Source: an uncultured Acetatifactor sp.
Lineage (GTDB): Bacteria; Bacillota; Clostridia; Lachnospirales; Lachnospiraceae
Direction: 5' to 3'
Assembly (NCBI GenBank): GCA_944384205.1
Contig: CALWSL010000001.1
Coordinates: forward strand, 186,001-250,000
DNA length: 64,000 bases
This document shows positions 17,481-28,023 of the stretch, piece after piece. A program made the translations under genes and the position numbers. Below the pieces are notes generated by a model, which saw only the letters and a list, made by a program, of their open reading frames with translations, was not told where the DNA came from and did not search any database. How positions within the stretch are numbered: position 1 is the stretch's first letter; every line of letters starts with the position of its first letter.

Positions 17481-18845
17481 TCAACCGTTATTACGTTTTA
17501 ATATTTTCCGGTACACCACAATAAAGCACAGCAAATGCACCAGAAAGGTTAACGCCCAGCTGATGGGATAGGACCAGTACAGGCATTCCAGCGTGTGATA
17601 TTGCCTGAATATGGTATAAATCCACAGAATCCTGAACAGACAGGCTCCCGTCAGGGAGACAATCATGGGCATAACGGAATATCCCATTCCGCGAAGAGCT
17701 CCTACCATAACATCCATCATACCGCACAGACAATAAGTGGTGCAGATAATGCCAAGCCGCAGCACACCATACCGAATAACGTCTGCGTCCGTGGAATACA
17801 GCTTTAACAACGTTCCCGAAAACAGATATGCCGCATTTCCCATTACAACGCCAACCGCAATAACCAACGCCTGACAAATCAGCAGAATTTTACCGATGCG
17901 CTTATATTTGCTTGCACCGTAATTTTGTCCCGTAAAGCTGATTGCGGTCTGGGACAGGGAATTCATCGAGGTATAAACAAACCCCTCAATATTGGAAGCA
18001 GCCGTATTGCCAGCCATGGCGACGGAGCCAAAGGAATTTACGGAGGACTGAATCAGCACATTGGAAATGGAAAACAGGGCTCCCTGTAAGCCGGCAGGAA
18101 GACCAATCTGCATCATTTTAAAAAGCTTGTCGGGAACAATTTTCATCTCCCTTAGATTCAGTCTGTAATCAGCATCAGACCGCATGAGGCAGCGAAGCAC
18201 CAATACTGCGGAAACTGTCTGTGAAATTACCGTCGCAACGGCAACGCCGGCAACTCCCATGGAAAATACAATCACGAAAAACAGATTCAGTATTACATTG
18301 ATAATGCCTGCCGCTAATAAATAATATAGCGGTCGTTTCGTGTCTCCTACCGCCCTGAGTATGGCGCTGCCGAAGTTATATGCCATCATGGCAGGCATAC
18401 CGACAAAATAAATTCTCATATAAAGAATCGCCTGTCCGATACAGTTCTCCGGCGTATCCATAAGCCTGAGAGCGGGACCCGACAAAAATAATCCTACAAA
18501 GATAAGAATAACACCGCTTACGATGGAAGTCATAATAGCAGTGTGTACCATTGCCGAAAGCTCTTTTTTCTGTCCGGCGCCATAGAAACGTGCCACGAGT
18601 ACGTTGGCTCCCACCGACAAACCGATAAAGGCATTTACCAGCAAATTGATAAGCGAGCTGGTGGAACCCACTGCAGCCAATGCTTCACTTCCCGTAAAAC
18701 GCCCCACCACAACAATATCCGCCGCATTAAATAATAACTGTAAAATTCCCGACAGCATTAAGGGAATCGTAAACTTCAGAATTTTCCCAAGCAACGGACC
18801 GTTGCACATATCTATTTCATAATTTTTCTTAAGCTTCTCATTCAT
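17481..18845 (-). CDS. MATE family efflux transporter
   Basis: The 454-residue protein has twelve predicted membrane helices in two homologous halves. It shows MATE features near the N-terminus (FTIPLMLSGILQLLFNAADIVVVGRF) and the repeated SISNVLIQSSVNSFG region at the start of half two. MATE proteins export cationic drugs or metabolites using Na+ or H+ gradients; the substrate is unknown. The start follows AAAGGTTAACGAAA. It lies between leuD and ruvA on the same strand, probably cotranscribed with ruvAB. Confidence 0.93.
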   Translation of the reverse strand: MNEKLKKNYEIDMCNGPLLGKILKFTIPLMLSGILQLLFNAADIVVVGRFTGSEALAAVGSTSSLINLLVNAFIGLSVGANVLVARFYGAGQKKELSAMVHTAIMTSIVSGVILIFVGLFLSGPALRLMDTPENCIGQAILYMRIYFVGMPAMMAYNFGSAILRAVGDTKRPLYYLLAAGIINVILNLFFVIVFSMGVAGVAVATVISQTVSAVLVLRCLMRSDADYRLNLREMKIVPDKLFKMMQIGLPAGLQGALFSISNVLIQSSVNSFGSVAMAGNTAASNIEGFVYTSMNSLSQTAISFTGQNYGASKYKRIGKILLICQALVIAVGVVMGNAAYLFSGTLLKLYSTDADVIRYGVLRLGIICTTYCLCGMMDVMVGALRGMGYSVMPMIVSLTGACLFRILWIYTIFRQYHTLECLYWSYPISWALTFLVHLLCFIVVYRKILKRNNG

Positions 18846-18911
18846 TTTCGTTAACCTTTTTATTTAAAAATTCAAAGGACCACAGTTTCCTGCAGCCCTT
18901 CCTTTTTATTC

Positions 18912-19400
18912 TTACCGGTTGCTGTTAATGTAATTAACCAGTCCCTCGGCAGCAATAATTTTCTGCATAAATTCAGGGAATGCCTGACCCTGAAAGGAGG
19001 TTCCCTTCGTAATATTTTTAATGATGCCGGAATCAAAATCAACCTCAACCTCATCTCCCGCCTCAATCCCTTTTGCTGCCTCAGGGCACTCGATAATCGG
19101 AAGTCCGATATTGATAGCGTTGCGATAGAAAATCCGTGCAAAGGTTTCTGCAATCACGCAGCTTACGCCAGCCGCCTTGATTGCGATAGGCGCATGCTCT
19201 CTGGAAGAACCGCATCCAAAGTTCTTATTCGCAACGATAATGTCGCCTTTTTTCACCTTTTTTATGAAATCCGCATCAATATCCTCCATACAGTGAGTTG
19301 CAAGCTCAGCGGGGTCGGAAGAATTCAGATATCTTGCGGGAATAATAACGTCTGTATCTACATTGTCTCCAAATTTAAAAACGGTTCCTTTTGCATTCAT
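18912..19400 (-). CDS. leuD: 3-isopropylmalate dehydratase small subunit
   Basis: LeuD is the swivel-domain subunit of isopropylmalate isomerase, which converts 2- to 3-isopropylmalate in leucine synthesis. At 162 residues it is the short type paired with the 420-residue LeuC of clostridia and archaea. Motifs include [14 protein letters not shown] near residue 15 and [17 protein letters not shown] around 65-80. It starts 21 bases after leuC with AGAGGTATAG upstream. Confidence 0.96.
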   Translation of the reverse strand: MNAKGTVFKFGDNVDTDVIIPARYLNSSDPAELATHCMEDIDADFIKKVKKGDIIVANKNFGCGSSREHAPIAIKAAGVSCVIAETFARIFYRNAINIGLPIIECPEAAKGIEAGDEVEVDFDSGIIKNITKGTSFQGQAFPEFMQKIIAAEGLVNYINSNR

Positions 19401-19421
19401 GATCTATACCTCTCATTCTAC

Positions 19422-20693
19422 TTAATTCAGTTCATAAGGACTGGAAATTTTACCGGTAACTGCACTTGCCGCCGCAACGGCAGGGCTTGCGAGGTAAATT
19501 TCAGACTTCACATGTCCCATACGTCCTACAAAGTTACGGTTGGTAGTAGATACACATCTCTCGCCTTCCGCAAGGATTCCCATGTAACCGCCAAGGCAGG
19601 GTCCGCAGGTAGGGGTGCTTACAACAGCGCCGGCCTCAATGAAGGTTTTTAACAGTCCCTCTTCCATTGCCTGCATATATATTGCCTGAGTAGCGGGGAT
19701 TACGATACAGCGCATCCCTTTTTTAATATGTCTGCCGCTAAGAACCTTAGCTGCAATGCGGAGGTCATCCAGTCTTCCGTTGGTACAGGAACCGATGACA
19801 ACCTGATCAATCGTAATTTCATCCATTTTCTGAATCTCATCAATGGTATGTGTATTTTCCGGAAGATGGGGAAATGCAACAGTGGGACGAAGGGTACTTA
19901 AATCAACGGTATACTCCTCATCATAAACAGCATCCGCATCTGCTTCATATATCTTGTAAGCGCGGGTGGAATGCTCCTTCATATACTCCTCTGTCAAAGC
20001 GTCCACAGGGAAAATACCGTTCTTTGCGCCTGCTTCGATTGCCATGTTTGCAATCGTGAATCGGTCATCCATGGAAAGATTCGCGATACCGTCCCCTGCA
20101 AACTCCAGTGATTTATAAAGCGCGCCATCTACACCAATCATGCCGATAATGTGCAGAATAACGTCTTTGCCGCTCACCCAATGTCCGGGCTTTCCGACGA
20201 TATTGAAACGGATTGCGGAAGGAACCTTAAACCATGCCTTTCCCGTAGCCATGCCGGCAGCCATATCCGTACTTCCCACACCGGTGGAGAACGCGCCCAG
20301 CGCACCGTATGTACAGGTATGGGAATCTGCGCCGATGATAACATCACCTGCAACCGTCAGTCCTTTCTCCGGTAAAAGCGCATGTTCAATACCCATTTCG
20401 CCGACCTCAAAATAATTGGTAATGTCATTGCGTTTTGCAAATTCTCTTACACATTTGCAGTGTTCAGCAGACTTAATATCCTTGTTTGGAACAAAGTGAT
20501 CGGGCACCAATGCAATCTTGTCCTTGTCGAATACGCCCTCTACCTTCATTTTGTCCATTTCTTTAATTGCAACGGGGCTTGTGATATCATTTCCAAGCAC
20601 CAAATCAAGATTCGCCTCGATGAGCTGTCCCGCTTCCACCTTTTCCAGTCCTGCGGCAGCAGCCAGAATCTTCTGCGTCATTGTCATTCCCAT
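19422..20693 (-). CDS. leuC: 3-isopropylmalate dehydratase large subunit
   Basis: LeuC is the aconitase-like subunit carrying a [4Fe-4S] cluster. The 423-residue chain has the cluster cysteines in VIGSCTNGR and PTCGPCLGG, the [11 protein letters not shown] motif, and the [15 protein letters not shown]-terminus. The length fits the HACN/short LeuC class, which pairs with a small LeuD. ATG 20693 follows AAAGGCAGG. A promoter with an overlapping palindrome lies just upstream, so leuCD is probably transcribed apart from the two-component genes that precede it. Confidence 0.96.
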   Translation of the reverse strand: MGMTMTQKILAAAAGLEKVEAGQLIEANLDLVLGNDITSPVAIKEMDKMKVEGVFDKDKIALVPDHFVPNKDIKSAEHCKCVREFAKRNDITNYFEVGEMGIEHALLPEKGLTVAGDVIIGADSHTCTYGALGAFSTGVGSTDMAAGMATGKAWFKVPSAIRFNIVGKPGHWVSGKDVILHIIGMIGVDGALYKSLEFAGDGIANLSMDDRFTIANMAIEAGAKNGIFPVDALTEEYMKEHSTRAYKIYEADADAVYDEEYTVDLSTLRPTVAFPHLPENTHTIDEIQKMDEITIDQVVIGSCTNGRLDDLRIAAKVLSGRHIKKGMRCIVIPATQAIYMQAMEEGLLKTFIEAGAVVSTPTCGPCLGGYMGILAEGERCVSTTNRNFVGRMGHVKSEIYLASPAVAAASAVTGKISSPYELN

Positions 20694-20732
20694 ATCTTAA
20701 ACCTGCCTTTCACAAAAAATATATCTTTTGGT

Positions 20733-20760
20733 ATCATACCATAGAAAAGGCGATTTTGAA
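20733..20760 (-). promoter_or_regulatory. leuCD promoter with palindromic -10 region
   Basis: On the minus strand, -35 TTCAAA (20755-20760), a 16-base spacer and an extended -10 TGG-TATGAT (core 20733-20738). The -10 lies inside a 13-base palindrome, TGGTATCATACCA on the plus strand (20729-20741), which could be a repressor site. metH and argH here also have TGG before the -10 but not the full palindrome. Confidence 0.45.
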
Positions 20761-20788
20761 ATAGTTATTTTTTAATCTGCAAAATGAC

Positions 20789-23083
20789 TTATTTTAATTT
20801 CCACACCGTTATGACCTTGAACAAATCCCCGTCTACCTGTATTGATAACTGTCCGTTTTGTAATTCCGTAAAGCTTTTGGCGATAGCCAGTCCCAGTCCG
20901 CTCCCTTCTGTATTTCGGGAAGCATCTCCTCTCACAAAACGCTCCGTCAAATCCTCCGCGTTTACGGAAATTTCCTCCGCAGTAATATTTTTAAGGGTGA
21001 TTTCAATCGTATCCTCATGGAGAACGGCGTCCACATATACTCTGGTTCCGGGCAGGGCATATTTCGCAACATTTCCAAACAGATTTTCATAAATACGGTA
21101 GGTTTTCTGACTGTCCAGAGACAAAACGATCTTCTGCTCCGGAAGATTCATCCGCACGTCAAGCCGGGAATCCGCCATTTTGTCGGACATTTCAAAGGAA
21201 ACCTGTTTAATCAGATTGATAATATCCACATCCATCAGATTCAGGGGCATATTCTGGGAATTCGCCTTACTGACTTCAAACAAATCCTCAATCAGTCCCT
21301 TAAGGCGCAGGGATTTGCGGGATAAAATATCCAGATACTCCTTTCGCTGCTCTTCGGTAAGATTTTCTTCCTTTAACAGATTCACATAGGTTATGATGGC
21401 GGTCAGAGGCGTTTTTAAGTCATGGGACACGTTGGTAATCAGCTCCGACTTCATTTTCTGACTTTTTACCTCTTCCTCCACTGCCTTCTGAAAACCTCTC
21501 TGAATCCGGATCACATTTGGCTTGAAGGGTTCAAACACGCCCAAATCCTCTGTGATAGCCACATTCAAATCCCCCTCGGCGATTTTATTCAATGCGCCTA
21601 ATAATACACTGTAATTCTTTTGCAGGTCACTGATATATTTTCTAAGTATCAGATAAAGGATAATGGAGTACACCACTGCAACGGCAAAACCGCCCACCCA
21701 CAGACTGCTGATAATAAAGACGACAACGGCATTTACCAACACAACCTTAAGAATCAGCTTATTGGCTTTTTTCGTCACGTCAAAATGGGATACCGCGTCA
21801 TATAATGCCTTTGTTTTGCCCTTTACATAAGGAAAAATGCGGTAAAAAATCCATCTTTGCCTGATATATTCCCCAAAGCCTGTTTCCCGTATTTCCCGCA
21901 GACATATGCCCGCAAACCATGCACAGAAAAAATATGCCGCAACAATCAGAAGATTGATAAGGTAAACCAGGATGCCTGCCGCTTTATAAAAAATCATAAC
22001 TCTGAGTTCTTCGATAAAATTGCCATAACTGACTCTATATGCCAGCTCCGTTATCGGATCCGCCGCAGCAATCAGCACAATACTTCCTGTTACCACTAAT
22101 TCCAGGGGCATCTGTAATAATTTATGCCGCTTTCGTTCCTCCGCCTGTATCGTACCGGGAAGGAAGATCGCAATTACTGCCGTAACACACAGAAGCAGAA
22201 ACAGCAGATCTTCTATGCCGGAATATTGAAATGTCTGCCATTCTGAATAGTTATAAAGATAAAAATCGTTATTATTCTGATAATTAATATAATAGATACC
22301 CTGTCTCTGCATCTCCTCCCAGGAGGTTTTGCTGATACAAAATGTAACCTGGCAGTTTGAAGGCATCTGCACGTTATAATACTTTTTTTGGTCATCTGTT
22401 ATTTCGGTATTTTGAAACATCTCATAGAGAGAATAATTTCTTGCCGCAGCCGTTGCATTCTTCCTGATTGCAACGGTATTATCACCCTGAATGTCACTGC
22501 CGACTGTAACATTACCATTCTCATCAAACACAAACTGAAGATAAAAATACTGCACTTCTGTTTCTAACGTATTGTCAGGGAGATTGGAGATATATGCCCC
22601 GGATTCCAAATCCTCAATAATATAATCATAATTTGCATTCAGATAAGAAAACTCTTCCTCCAGTTCAAAAAAATATTGGTCTACCCATTCTTCATATTCC
22701 AGAAGGGCATTCACTTCATCATATTCCAGGGAGTCATAAACGTCATCGCTTTCTGCACTTTCATAATCATCGGAGACAATATTATTTTTCAAAGAAGTAT
22801 CCCATATCCACTCCGCCCCTTCTACAGGAGGAAGATACAGCTCTTTAAAGCTTACATCCTCATGATTCACTTTATTATATAAATCGCGGTAAAGCAGATA
22901 GCAATTCTGGTAAAGCCAGCTGATATTGCTCTCTTCTTCTATCGGACTTACCTGTTCGTTTTTCGCCTTATCCCGGAAAAAATCATAGGTGAGTGTAAAA
23001 AGCGCCGAACAAATCAGGGAGATACCGATTCCCCGGATAATCCATTTAGGCAGCCTCCTCTTTTTTATCGTCTTCATTTCCAT
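20789..23083 (-). CDS. Membrane sensor histidine kinase, large extracytoplasmic domain
   Basis: The protein has 764 residues. After an N-terminal membrane helix (about 14-32) comes an unusually acidic, tyrosine-rich extracytoplasmic domain (about 33-290). Several membrane helices follow (about 290-480), then a HAMP-like stretch, the HisKA helix with phospho-acceptor His554 (NVSHDLKTP), and an HATPase domain with an N-box (YENLFGNVAKYA) and GSGLGLAIAK. The start follows TGGAGACAAAAAT. The response regulator gene ends 20 bases upstream. The signal is unknown; the paired DedA and glycosyltransferase genes suggest envelope or lipid stress. Confidence 0.92.
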   Translation of the reverse strand: MEMKTIKKRRLPKWIIRGIGISLICSALFTLTYDFFRDKAKNEQVSPIEEESNISWLYQNCYLLYRDLYNKVNHEDVSFKELYLPPVEGAEWIWDTSLKNNIVSDDYESAESDDVYDSLEYDEVNALLEYEEWVDQYFFELEEEFSYLNANYDYIIEDLESGAYISNLPDNTLETEVQYFYLQFVFDENGNVTVGSDIQGDNTVAIRKNATAAARNYSLYEMFQNTEITDDQKKYYNVQMPSNCQVTFCISKTSWEEMQRQGIYYINYQNNNDFYLYNYSEWQTFQYSGIEDLLFLLLCVTAVIAIFLPGTIQAEERKRHKLLQMPLELVVTGSIVLIAAADPITELAYRVSYGNFIEELRVMIFYKAAGILVYLINLLIVAAYFFCAWFAGICLREIRETGFGEYIRQRWIFYRIFPYVKGKTKALYDAVSHFDVTKKANKLILKVVLVNAVVVFIISSLWVGGFAVAVVYSIILYLILRKYISDLQKNYSVLLGALNKIAEGDLNVAITEDLGVFEPFKPNVIRIQRGFQKAVEEEVKSQKMKSELITNVSHDLKTPLTAIITYVNLLKEENLTEEQRKEYLDILSRKSLRLKGLIEDLFEVSKANSQNMPLNLMDVDIINLIKQVSFEMSDKMADSRLDVRMNLPEQKIVLSLDSQKTYRIYENLFGNVAKYALPGTRVYVDAVLHEDTIEITLKNITAEEISVNAEDLTERFVRGDASRNTEGSGLGLAIAKSFTELQNGQLSIQVDGDLFKVITVWKLK

Positions 23084-23103
23084 ATTTTTGTCTCCATAGC
23101 GTT

Positions 23104-23826
23104 CTACTGCTTCTCAATTTTATATCCCACACCCCATACCACCTTTAGATACTTGGGATTCTTAGGATCTAGTTCAATCTTTTCTCTGATATTTCTGACA
23201 TGTACCATAATGGTGTCTGTATTGACAGCCCGTTCATTCCAGATTCGCTCATAAATCTCATCTGCGGAGAATACCCTGCCGGGATTCTTGATTAAAAGCT
23301 GTACAATTTTAAATTCCATGGGCGTCAGCTTCACCAGTTCTCCGTCAACAAATACTTCTATGGTATCCTCGTTCAGCTCCAGACCGCCCACACTATAAAT
23401 ATGTTCCCCGTCTGAGTCCGCATTGACTGCGGAAAGATACTTGGAATATCTTCTCAATTGGGAATTGACTCTCGCCAGCAACTCCAGCGGCGTAAAAGGT
23501 TTCGTTACATAGTCATCCGCCCCCATGTTCAGTCCCATGATTTTATCGACCTCCTCGGACTTGGCAGACAGCATAATTACCGGAAACTCATAATTCATCA
23601 TCCGAAGCTTCATCAGCATGGTAACGCCGTCCATCACCGGCATCATAATATCCACAATTGCCAGATGAACCTCCTCCTGCTCAATGATTTCAAGTCCCTG
23701 CTTTCCATTTGCCGCCTGAAACACTTCATAGCCCTGATTTCGCAGATAAATCTCTACCCCTTCACGGATTTCCTTATCATCCTCAACCACCAGAATATGA
23801 TATTTTCCCTCTACCTTTCCATTCAC
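23104..23826 (-). CDS. OmpR/PhoB family response regulator
   Basis: The 240-residue regulator has a receiver domain with the acidic pair EDD near residue 15, phospho-acceptor Asp59 (VDIMMPVMDG) and the conserved Lys in MLSAKSEE. The C-terminal winged-helix domain (about 140-238) contains the PMEFKIVQLL and AVNTDTIMVHVRNIREKIE recognition region. The start is GTG, preceded by GAGGAG at 11 bases. It is cotranscribed with the kinase downstream and follows the GT4 gene by 25 bases. Confidence 0.95.
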   Translation of the reverse strand: MNGKVEGKYHILVVEDDKEIREGVEIYLRNQGYEVFQAANGKQGLEIIEQEEVHLAIVDIMMPVMDGVTMLMKLRMMNYEFPVIMLSAKSEEVDKIMGLNMGADDYVTKPFTPLELLARVNSQLRRYSKYLSAVNADSDGEHIYSVGGLELNEDTIEVFVDGELVKLTPMEFKIVQLLIKNPGRVFSADEIYERIWNERAVNTDTIMVHVRNIREKIELDPKNPKYLKVVWGVGYKIEKQ

Positions 23827-23851
23827 TTTAAATAGTTCTCCTCATCCGTCT

Positions 23852-25096
23852 TTATTTTGCGAATAATACACACTCCGCATATTCTCTCGCAATAATCTTA
23901 TTATAGATTTGAACCGCCTTTACTGCAACTGCTTCTTCCTGAAATTCCAACGCGGTGTTCAGCGCATTTTCAGAAAGTTTCTTCCTGTCAACGTTTCCAC
24001 TTAAGAAATCCAGAATCCTGTCTGAGTAGATATCTTTATTTTCAGGCGAAAGAAAACCGTTTTCTCCATCCCTTACAATATCGGATACCCCTGTGGCATC
24101 CAGCGCATAAACCGGCGTTTGACCTGCCAGCGCCTCCAAAATCACAATTCCCTGAGTCTCCGTTTTGGAGGCAAAAAGAAAAGCATCCGCCGCCGTAAAA
24201 TAAGGAGCAATTTCGGCATTGGGAATCGTTCCGGTAAAAATTACCTCCTGTTCGATATGAAGTTCCCTGCACTTTCGTTCATAATCCTTCTTATCCGGAC
24301 CATCTCCTATCATCAATACCTTAAAGGGCTTCTGACAGCGTTCCCTTACCCTCTGTATGCTTTCCAGAAGGAAATTTATATTTTTCTCATGGGACATCCT
24401 GGACACCGATAAGAACAGCGGAATTTCCTCTGCGCCATACTGTCTTCGCACGGCAGCCTTTTCTTCTTCCGTCACTTTGAAATGACGGGCTTCAATTCCC
24501 GTTGGCAGGATATCAATTTTTTCATAAGGCAGCCTGCAAACCCGTTCCAGATAATCCTGCATTCCTTTTGTGGGTGCAAATACAAAATCACAGTGTTTTA
24601 AAAACGTATGTAAATAGGCAGGGACGAGTTTTTCCTGAATCAAACAGAGCAGTCTTTTTTGTTCTCTCCAAAAAGGACTGTCTTCCCTGGCTGCATTTTC
24701 TTCCAACATACGGATTCCTTTCACATAAGATAAATACTGTTCATATCTTGTATGATATGTGAAAACCAGAGGAATCCGGTATTTCTTTGCTAAATACACC
24801 GCTGTCCTTCCAATCAGCATGGGATGATGCACATGAATGATATCATAAGATTTTCTTTGAAATTCCTGTTCAATTCTCCTGTCAAACGGATTTGGCAGCA
24901 CAATTCCGCCAATAAAATGCTTCATACAGGTGGCATAGCGGAACACATTCTCCTCTTCTGCCTGCTCCTCATAGGTAGGTGCAAACACTGTCACCTGATG
25001 TCCCAGCGCCTCCAAACCTCCCGCCAGCCGCTCTATGGAAATTGGTACCCCGCCGAGAAACGGCTTATAATTGTTTGTCATTAGTGCAATTCTCAT
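23852..25096 (-). CDS. Glycosyltransferase family 4, probable lipid glucosyltransferase
   Basis: The 414-residue GT-B enzyme resembles 1,2-diacylglycerol glucosyltransferases. The N-terminal Rossmann domain shows GGVPISIERLAGGL (about 14-27), the middle HVHHPMLIG, and the C-terminal nucleotide-sugar domain has SRMSHEKN, GDGPDKKDYE and the ASKTETQGIVILEALA EX7E-type motif. The start at 25096 follows GAAAGGAAA. A long open frame continues upstream across the DedA gene, but it is a shadow. It sits between DedA and a two-component system. Confidence 0.9.
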   Translation of the reverse strand: MRIALMTNNYKPFLGGVPISIERLAGGLEALGHQVTVFAPTYEEQAEEENVFRYATCMKHFIGGIVLPNPFDRRIEQEFQRKSYDIIHVHHPMLIGRTAVYLAKKYRIPLVFTYHTRYEQYLSYVKGIRMLEENAAREDSPFWREQKRLLCLIQEKLVPAYLHTFLKHCDFVFAPTKGMQDYLERVCRLPYEKIDILPTGIEARHFKVTEEEKAAVRRQYGAEEIPLFLSVSRMSHEKNINFLLESIQRVRERCQKPFKVLMIGDGPDKKDYERKCRELHIEQEVIFTGTIPNAEIAPYFTAADAFLFASKTETQGIVILEALAGQTPVYALDATGVSDIVRDGENGFLSPENKDIYSDRILDFLSGNVDRKKLSENALNTALEFQEEAVAVKAVQIYNKIIAREYAECVLFAK

Positions 25097-25128
25097 AATT
25101 GTTTCCTTTCTGCATATGAAATTGTTTC

Positions 25129-25641
25129 CTAAATACCCAATACAGAAAATACCTGATCGCCCAAAAGATATCCCGCGCCTACAAACACCAGATTCCAGAC
25201 AAAGATTCCCAAGGTCGAACTGATAATATATTTTGCCGGATTCATTTGGATTACCCCCGCCGGAATCGAAACAATGGTGCGAATCATCGGTATCAGCTTT
25301 GCAACAAACACACCTACGCATCCCTTCTGACGAATCCATTCCAGATTCTTTTCCAGCGTTTCCTTCTGTTTTGGAAACCGTTTCGTATATGCCTTTAGAA
25401 AGGAAGCGCCGCCAAGCCGCCCCAGCAGATAAAGAAGAATGCTTCCCGTCAGCCCGGCAGCCACCGTAATCACCATAACCCATAGGAAATTGATATTTCC
25501 TCTTGCCGCCATGACGCCCGAAAGGGGCATAATCACGCCTGCCGGAAATCCGGGGAGATTTAGATACTCTAAAAATACGATGACAAATATAGCTATCGCT
25601 CCATACTGCGTAAAATACATGGTAATTGTTGATACATCCAT
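25129..25641 (-). CDS. DedA family membrane protein
   Basis: The 170-residue polytopic protein is of the DedA/VTT superfamily, whose members flip undecaprenyl phosphate or phosphatidylethanolamine-type lipids. Family features are the N-terminal ...FLEYLNLPGFPAGVIMPLSG segment, a glycine-rich G-x-LLYLLGRLGG stretch, and the conserved IPMIRTIVSIPAGVIQM motif with its Arg. The start follows AGGAAGAAAACAAT. It is the first gene of the DedA-GT4-response regulator-kinase run, so lipid transport and lipid glycosylation may be regulated together. Confidence 0.93.
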   Translation of the reverse strand: MDVSTITMYFTQYGAIAIFVIVFLEYLNLPGFPAGVIMPLSGVMAARGNINFLWVMVITVAAGLTGSILLYLLGRLGGASFLKAYTKRFPKQKETLEKNLEWIRQKGCVGVFVAKLIPMIRTIVSIPAGVIQMNPAKYIISSTLGIFVWNLVFVGAGYLLGDQVFSVLGI

Positions 25642-25770
25642 ATTGTTTTCTTCCTTTCCTGCGCATCTTAAATGTTACGTTTAGTATAGATAGGAAAACT
25701 AAATTCTAATTGACGGAAAATCAAAAGAAATTCTAAAGAAAGCTTTGAGAAATTCAGAACATCCAATCAA

Positions 25771-25818
25771 AAAGTCCCAAATGCGATTCCGCTTGGGAAA
25801 ATACACATTTGGGACTTT
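25771..25818 (-). terminator. Terminator after ilvC
   Basis: Perfect 13-base arms (25771-25783 and 25806-25818) enclose a 22-base loop and are followed on the minus strand by TT and an AT-rich stretch. It closes the metH-ilv block and separates it from dedA. Confidence 0.7.
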
Positions 25819-25847
25819 ACATAAAAATTAAAAATACAAAACCAAAA

Positions 25848-26891
<1,044 letters not shown>

Positions 26892-26930
26892 TTATAACTG
26901 ATAGGTTTCCCTAGAGCTAACAAAATAAAA

Positions 26931-27440
26931 TCAATCTTCTATGTAGACAACGTTTTCAATACCGCGTCCCAAGCCTGCAATTCCTGTTCTGGCAAGCTCC
27001 AGAATCTCATAGCCTTCCAGCATCGTAATAAAGGCATCAATTTTACTCTGATTACCTGTAAGCTCAATAATAAGGCTTTCCGGCGCCACGTCAATAATTT
27101 TTGCACGGAACACATCCACCAGTGAAATCACGTTCTGGCGTTTGTCTGCCGCAGCCTTTACCTTAATCAGAACAAGTTCTCTGTACACGCTCTCTCCGGG
27201 CTTTAACTCTCTGATATCACGTACATCCACAAGCTTTCCGACCTGTTTTTCAATCTGTTCTAAAATTTCGTCATCCCCGGAAGCAACAATTGTAATACGT
27301 GAAATTTTGGGGTCAGCCGTCACACCTACGGTAATACTTTCTATATTATATCCGCGTCTTGAAAAAATACCGGATATCCTGCTCAGTACACCCGCGGTAT
27401 TATCTACCAATAACTGAAATACTTTTTTCTGCATAATCAC
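26931..27440 (-). CDS. ilvN: Acetolactate synthase small (regulatory) subunit, copy 2
   Basis: The 169-residue protein carries an N-terminal ACT domain (KVFQLLVDNTAGVLSRISGIFSRRGYNI), the feedback valine-binding module, and the ALS small-subunit C-terminal domain. It resembles the canonical IlvN/IlvH more closely than the preceding copy. It precedes ilvC by about 60 bases. Two small subunits beside one large subunit suggest either a heteromeric regulatory complex or pairing of one copy with the second large subunit at 58254. Confidence 0.93.
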   Translation of the reverse strand: MIMQKKVFQLLVDNTAGVLSRISGIFSRRGYNIESITVGVTADPKISRITIVASGDDEILEQIEKQVGKLVDVRDIRELKPGESVYRELVLIKVKAAADKRQNVISLVDVFRAKIIDVAPESLIIELTGNQSKIDAFITMLEGYEILELARTGIAGLGRGIENVVYIED

Positions 27441-27518
27441 ATAATACCTTTCAAATTGTTAAACCATTACATTAAAATATAGCAAGTTCACTTAAGAATG
27501 TCAATAATAAACACCTTA

Positions 27519-28010
27519 TTAATCATCATTCTCCATACACTTTGACAATGCCAGTGTTCCCGTCCTTGCCACCTCCATTATACTGACGGATTGAAGCAGG
27601 TTCATTAAAAGCTTAATCCTATCCGGTGTATCGCAAATCTGCAGCATCATATAATGCTTTGACATATCCACAATCTCAGCCCCCAGAATCTCGCAGATTT
27701 CCATAATCTCTTTTCGATTGCTTTTATTATATTTCACCTTAATCAGCATCAGCTCTCTGGTAATGCACTGCTGTTCCTCGAAGGTCTTTACCTTGATGAC
27801 ATCCAGCTTCTTGTTAAGCTGCTTTTCAATCTGTTCAATAGTACGCTCATCCCCGCTGCTGACGATGGTCATGCAGGATATGTGGGAATCGTCGGTTTCA
27901 CCCACTGCAAGACTGTCAATGTTGAAGCATCTTCTTGAGAACAGACCCGCAACCTTGCAAAGTACACCGGAACGGTTCTCTACCAATACGGAATAGATTC
28001 TTTTTTTCAT
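27519..28010 (-). CDS. Acetolactate synthase small subunit, copy 1
   Basis: This 163-residue ACT-domain protein (RIYSVLVENRSGVLCKVAGLF) starts 13 bases after the large subunit ilvB1, the position of a true ilvN. The start at 28010 follows GGAGGTGCCGGT; the frame is open 12 codons further without a ribosome site. The C-terminal half is more divergent than in copy 2 and carries a basic stretch around KYNKSNRKE. Feedback properties may differ between the copies. Confidence 0.92.
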   Translation of the reverse strand: MKKRIYSVLVENRSGVLCKVAGLFSRRCFNIDSLAVGETDDSHISCMTIVSSGDERTIEQIEKQLNKKLDVIKVKTFEEQQCITRELMLIKVKYNKSNRKEIMEICEILGAEIVDMSKHYMMLQICDTPDRIKLLMNLLQSVSIMEVARTGTLALSKCMENDD

Positions 28011-28023
28011 ACCGGCACCTCCA

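Noticed and set aside
25097-25666. Extended start of the glycosyltransferase
   Set aside because: The extra N-terminal 190 residues overlap DedA in another frame, are rich in Gly, Cys and Arg, and lack a ribosome site; the family start is at 25096.
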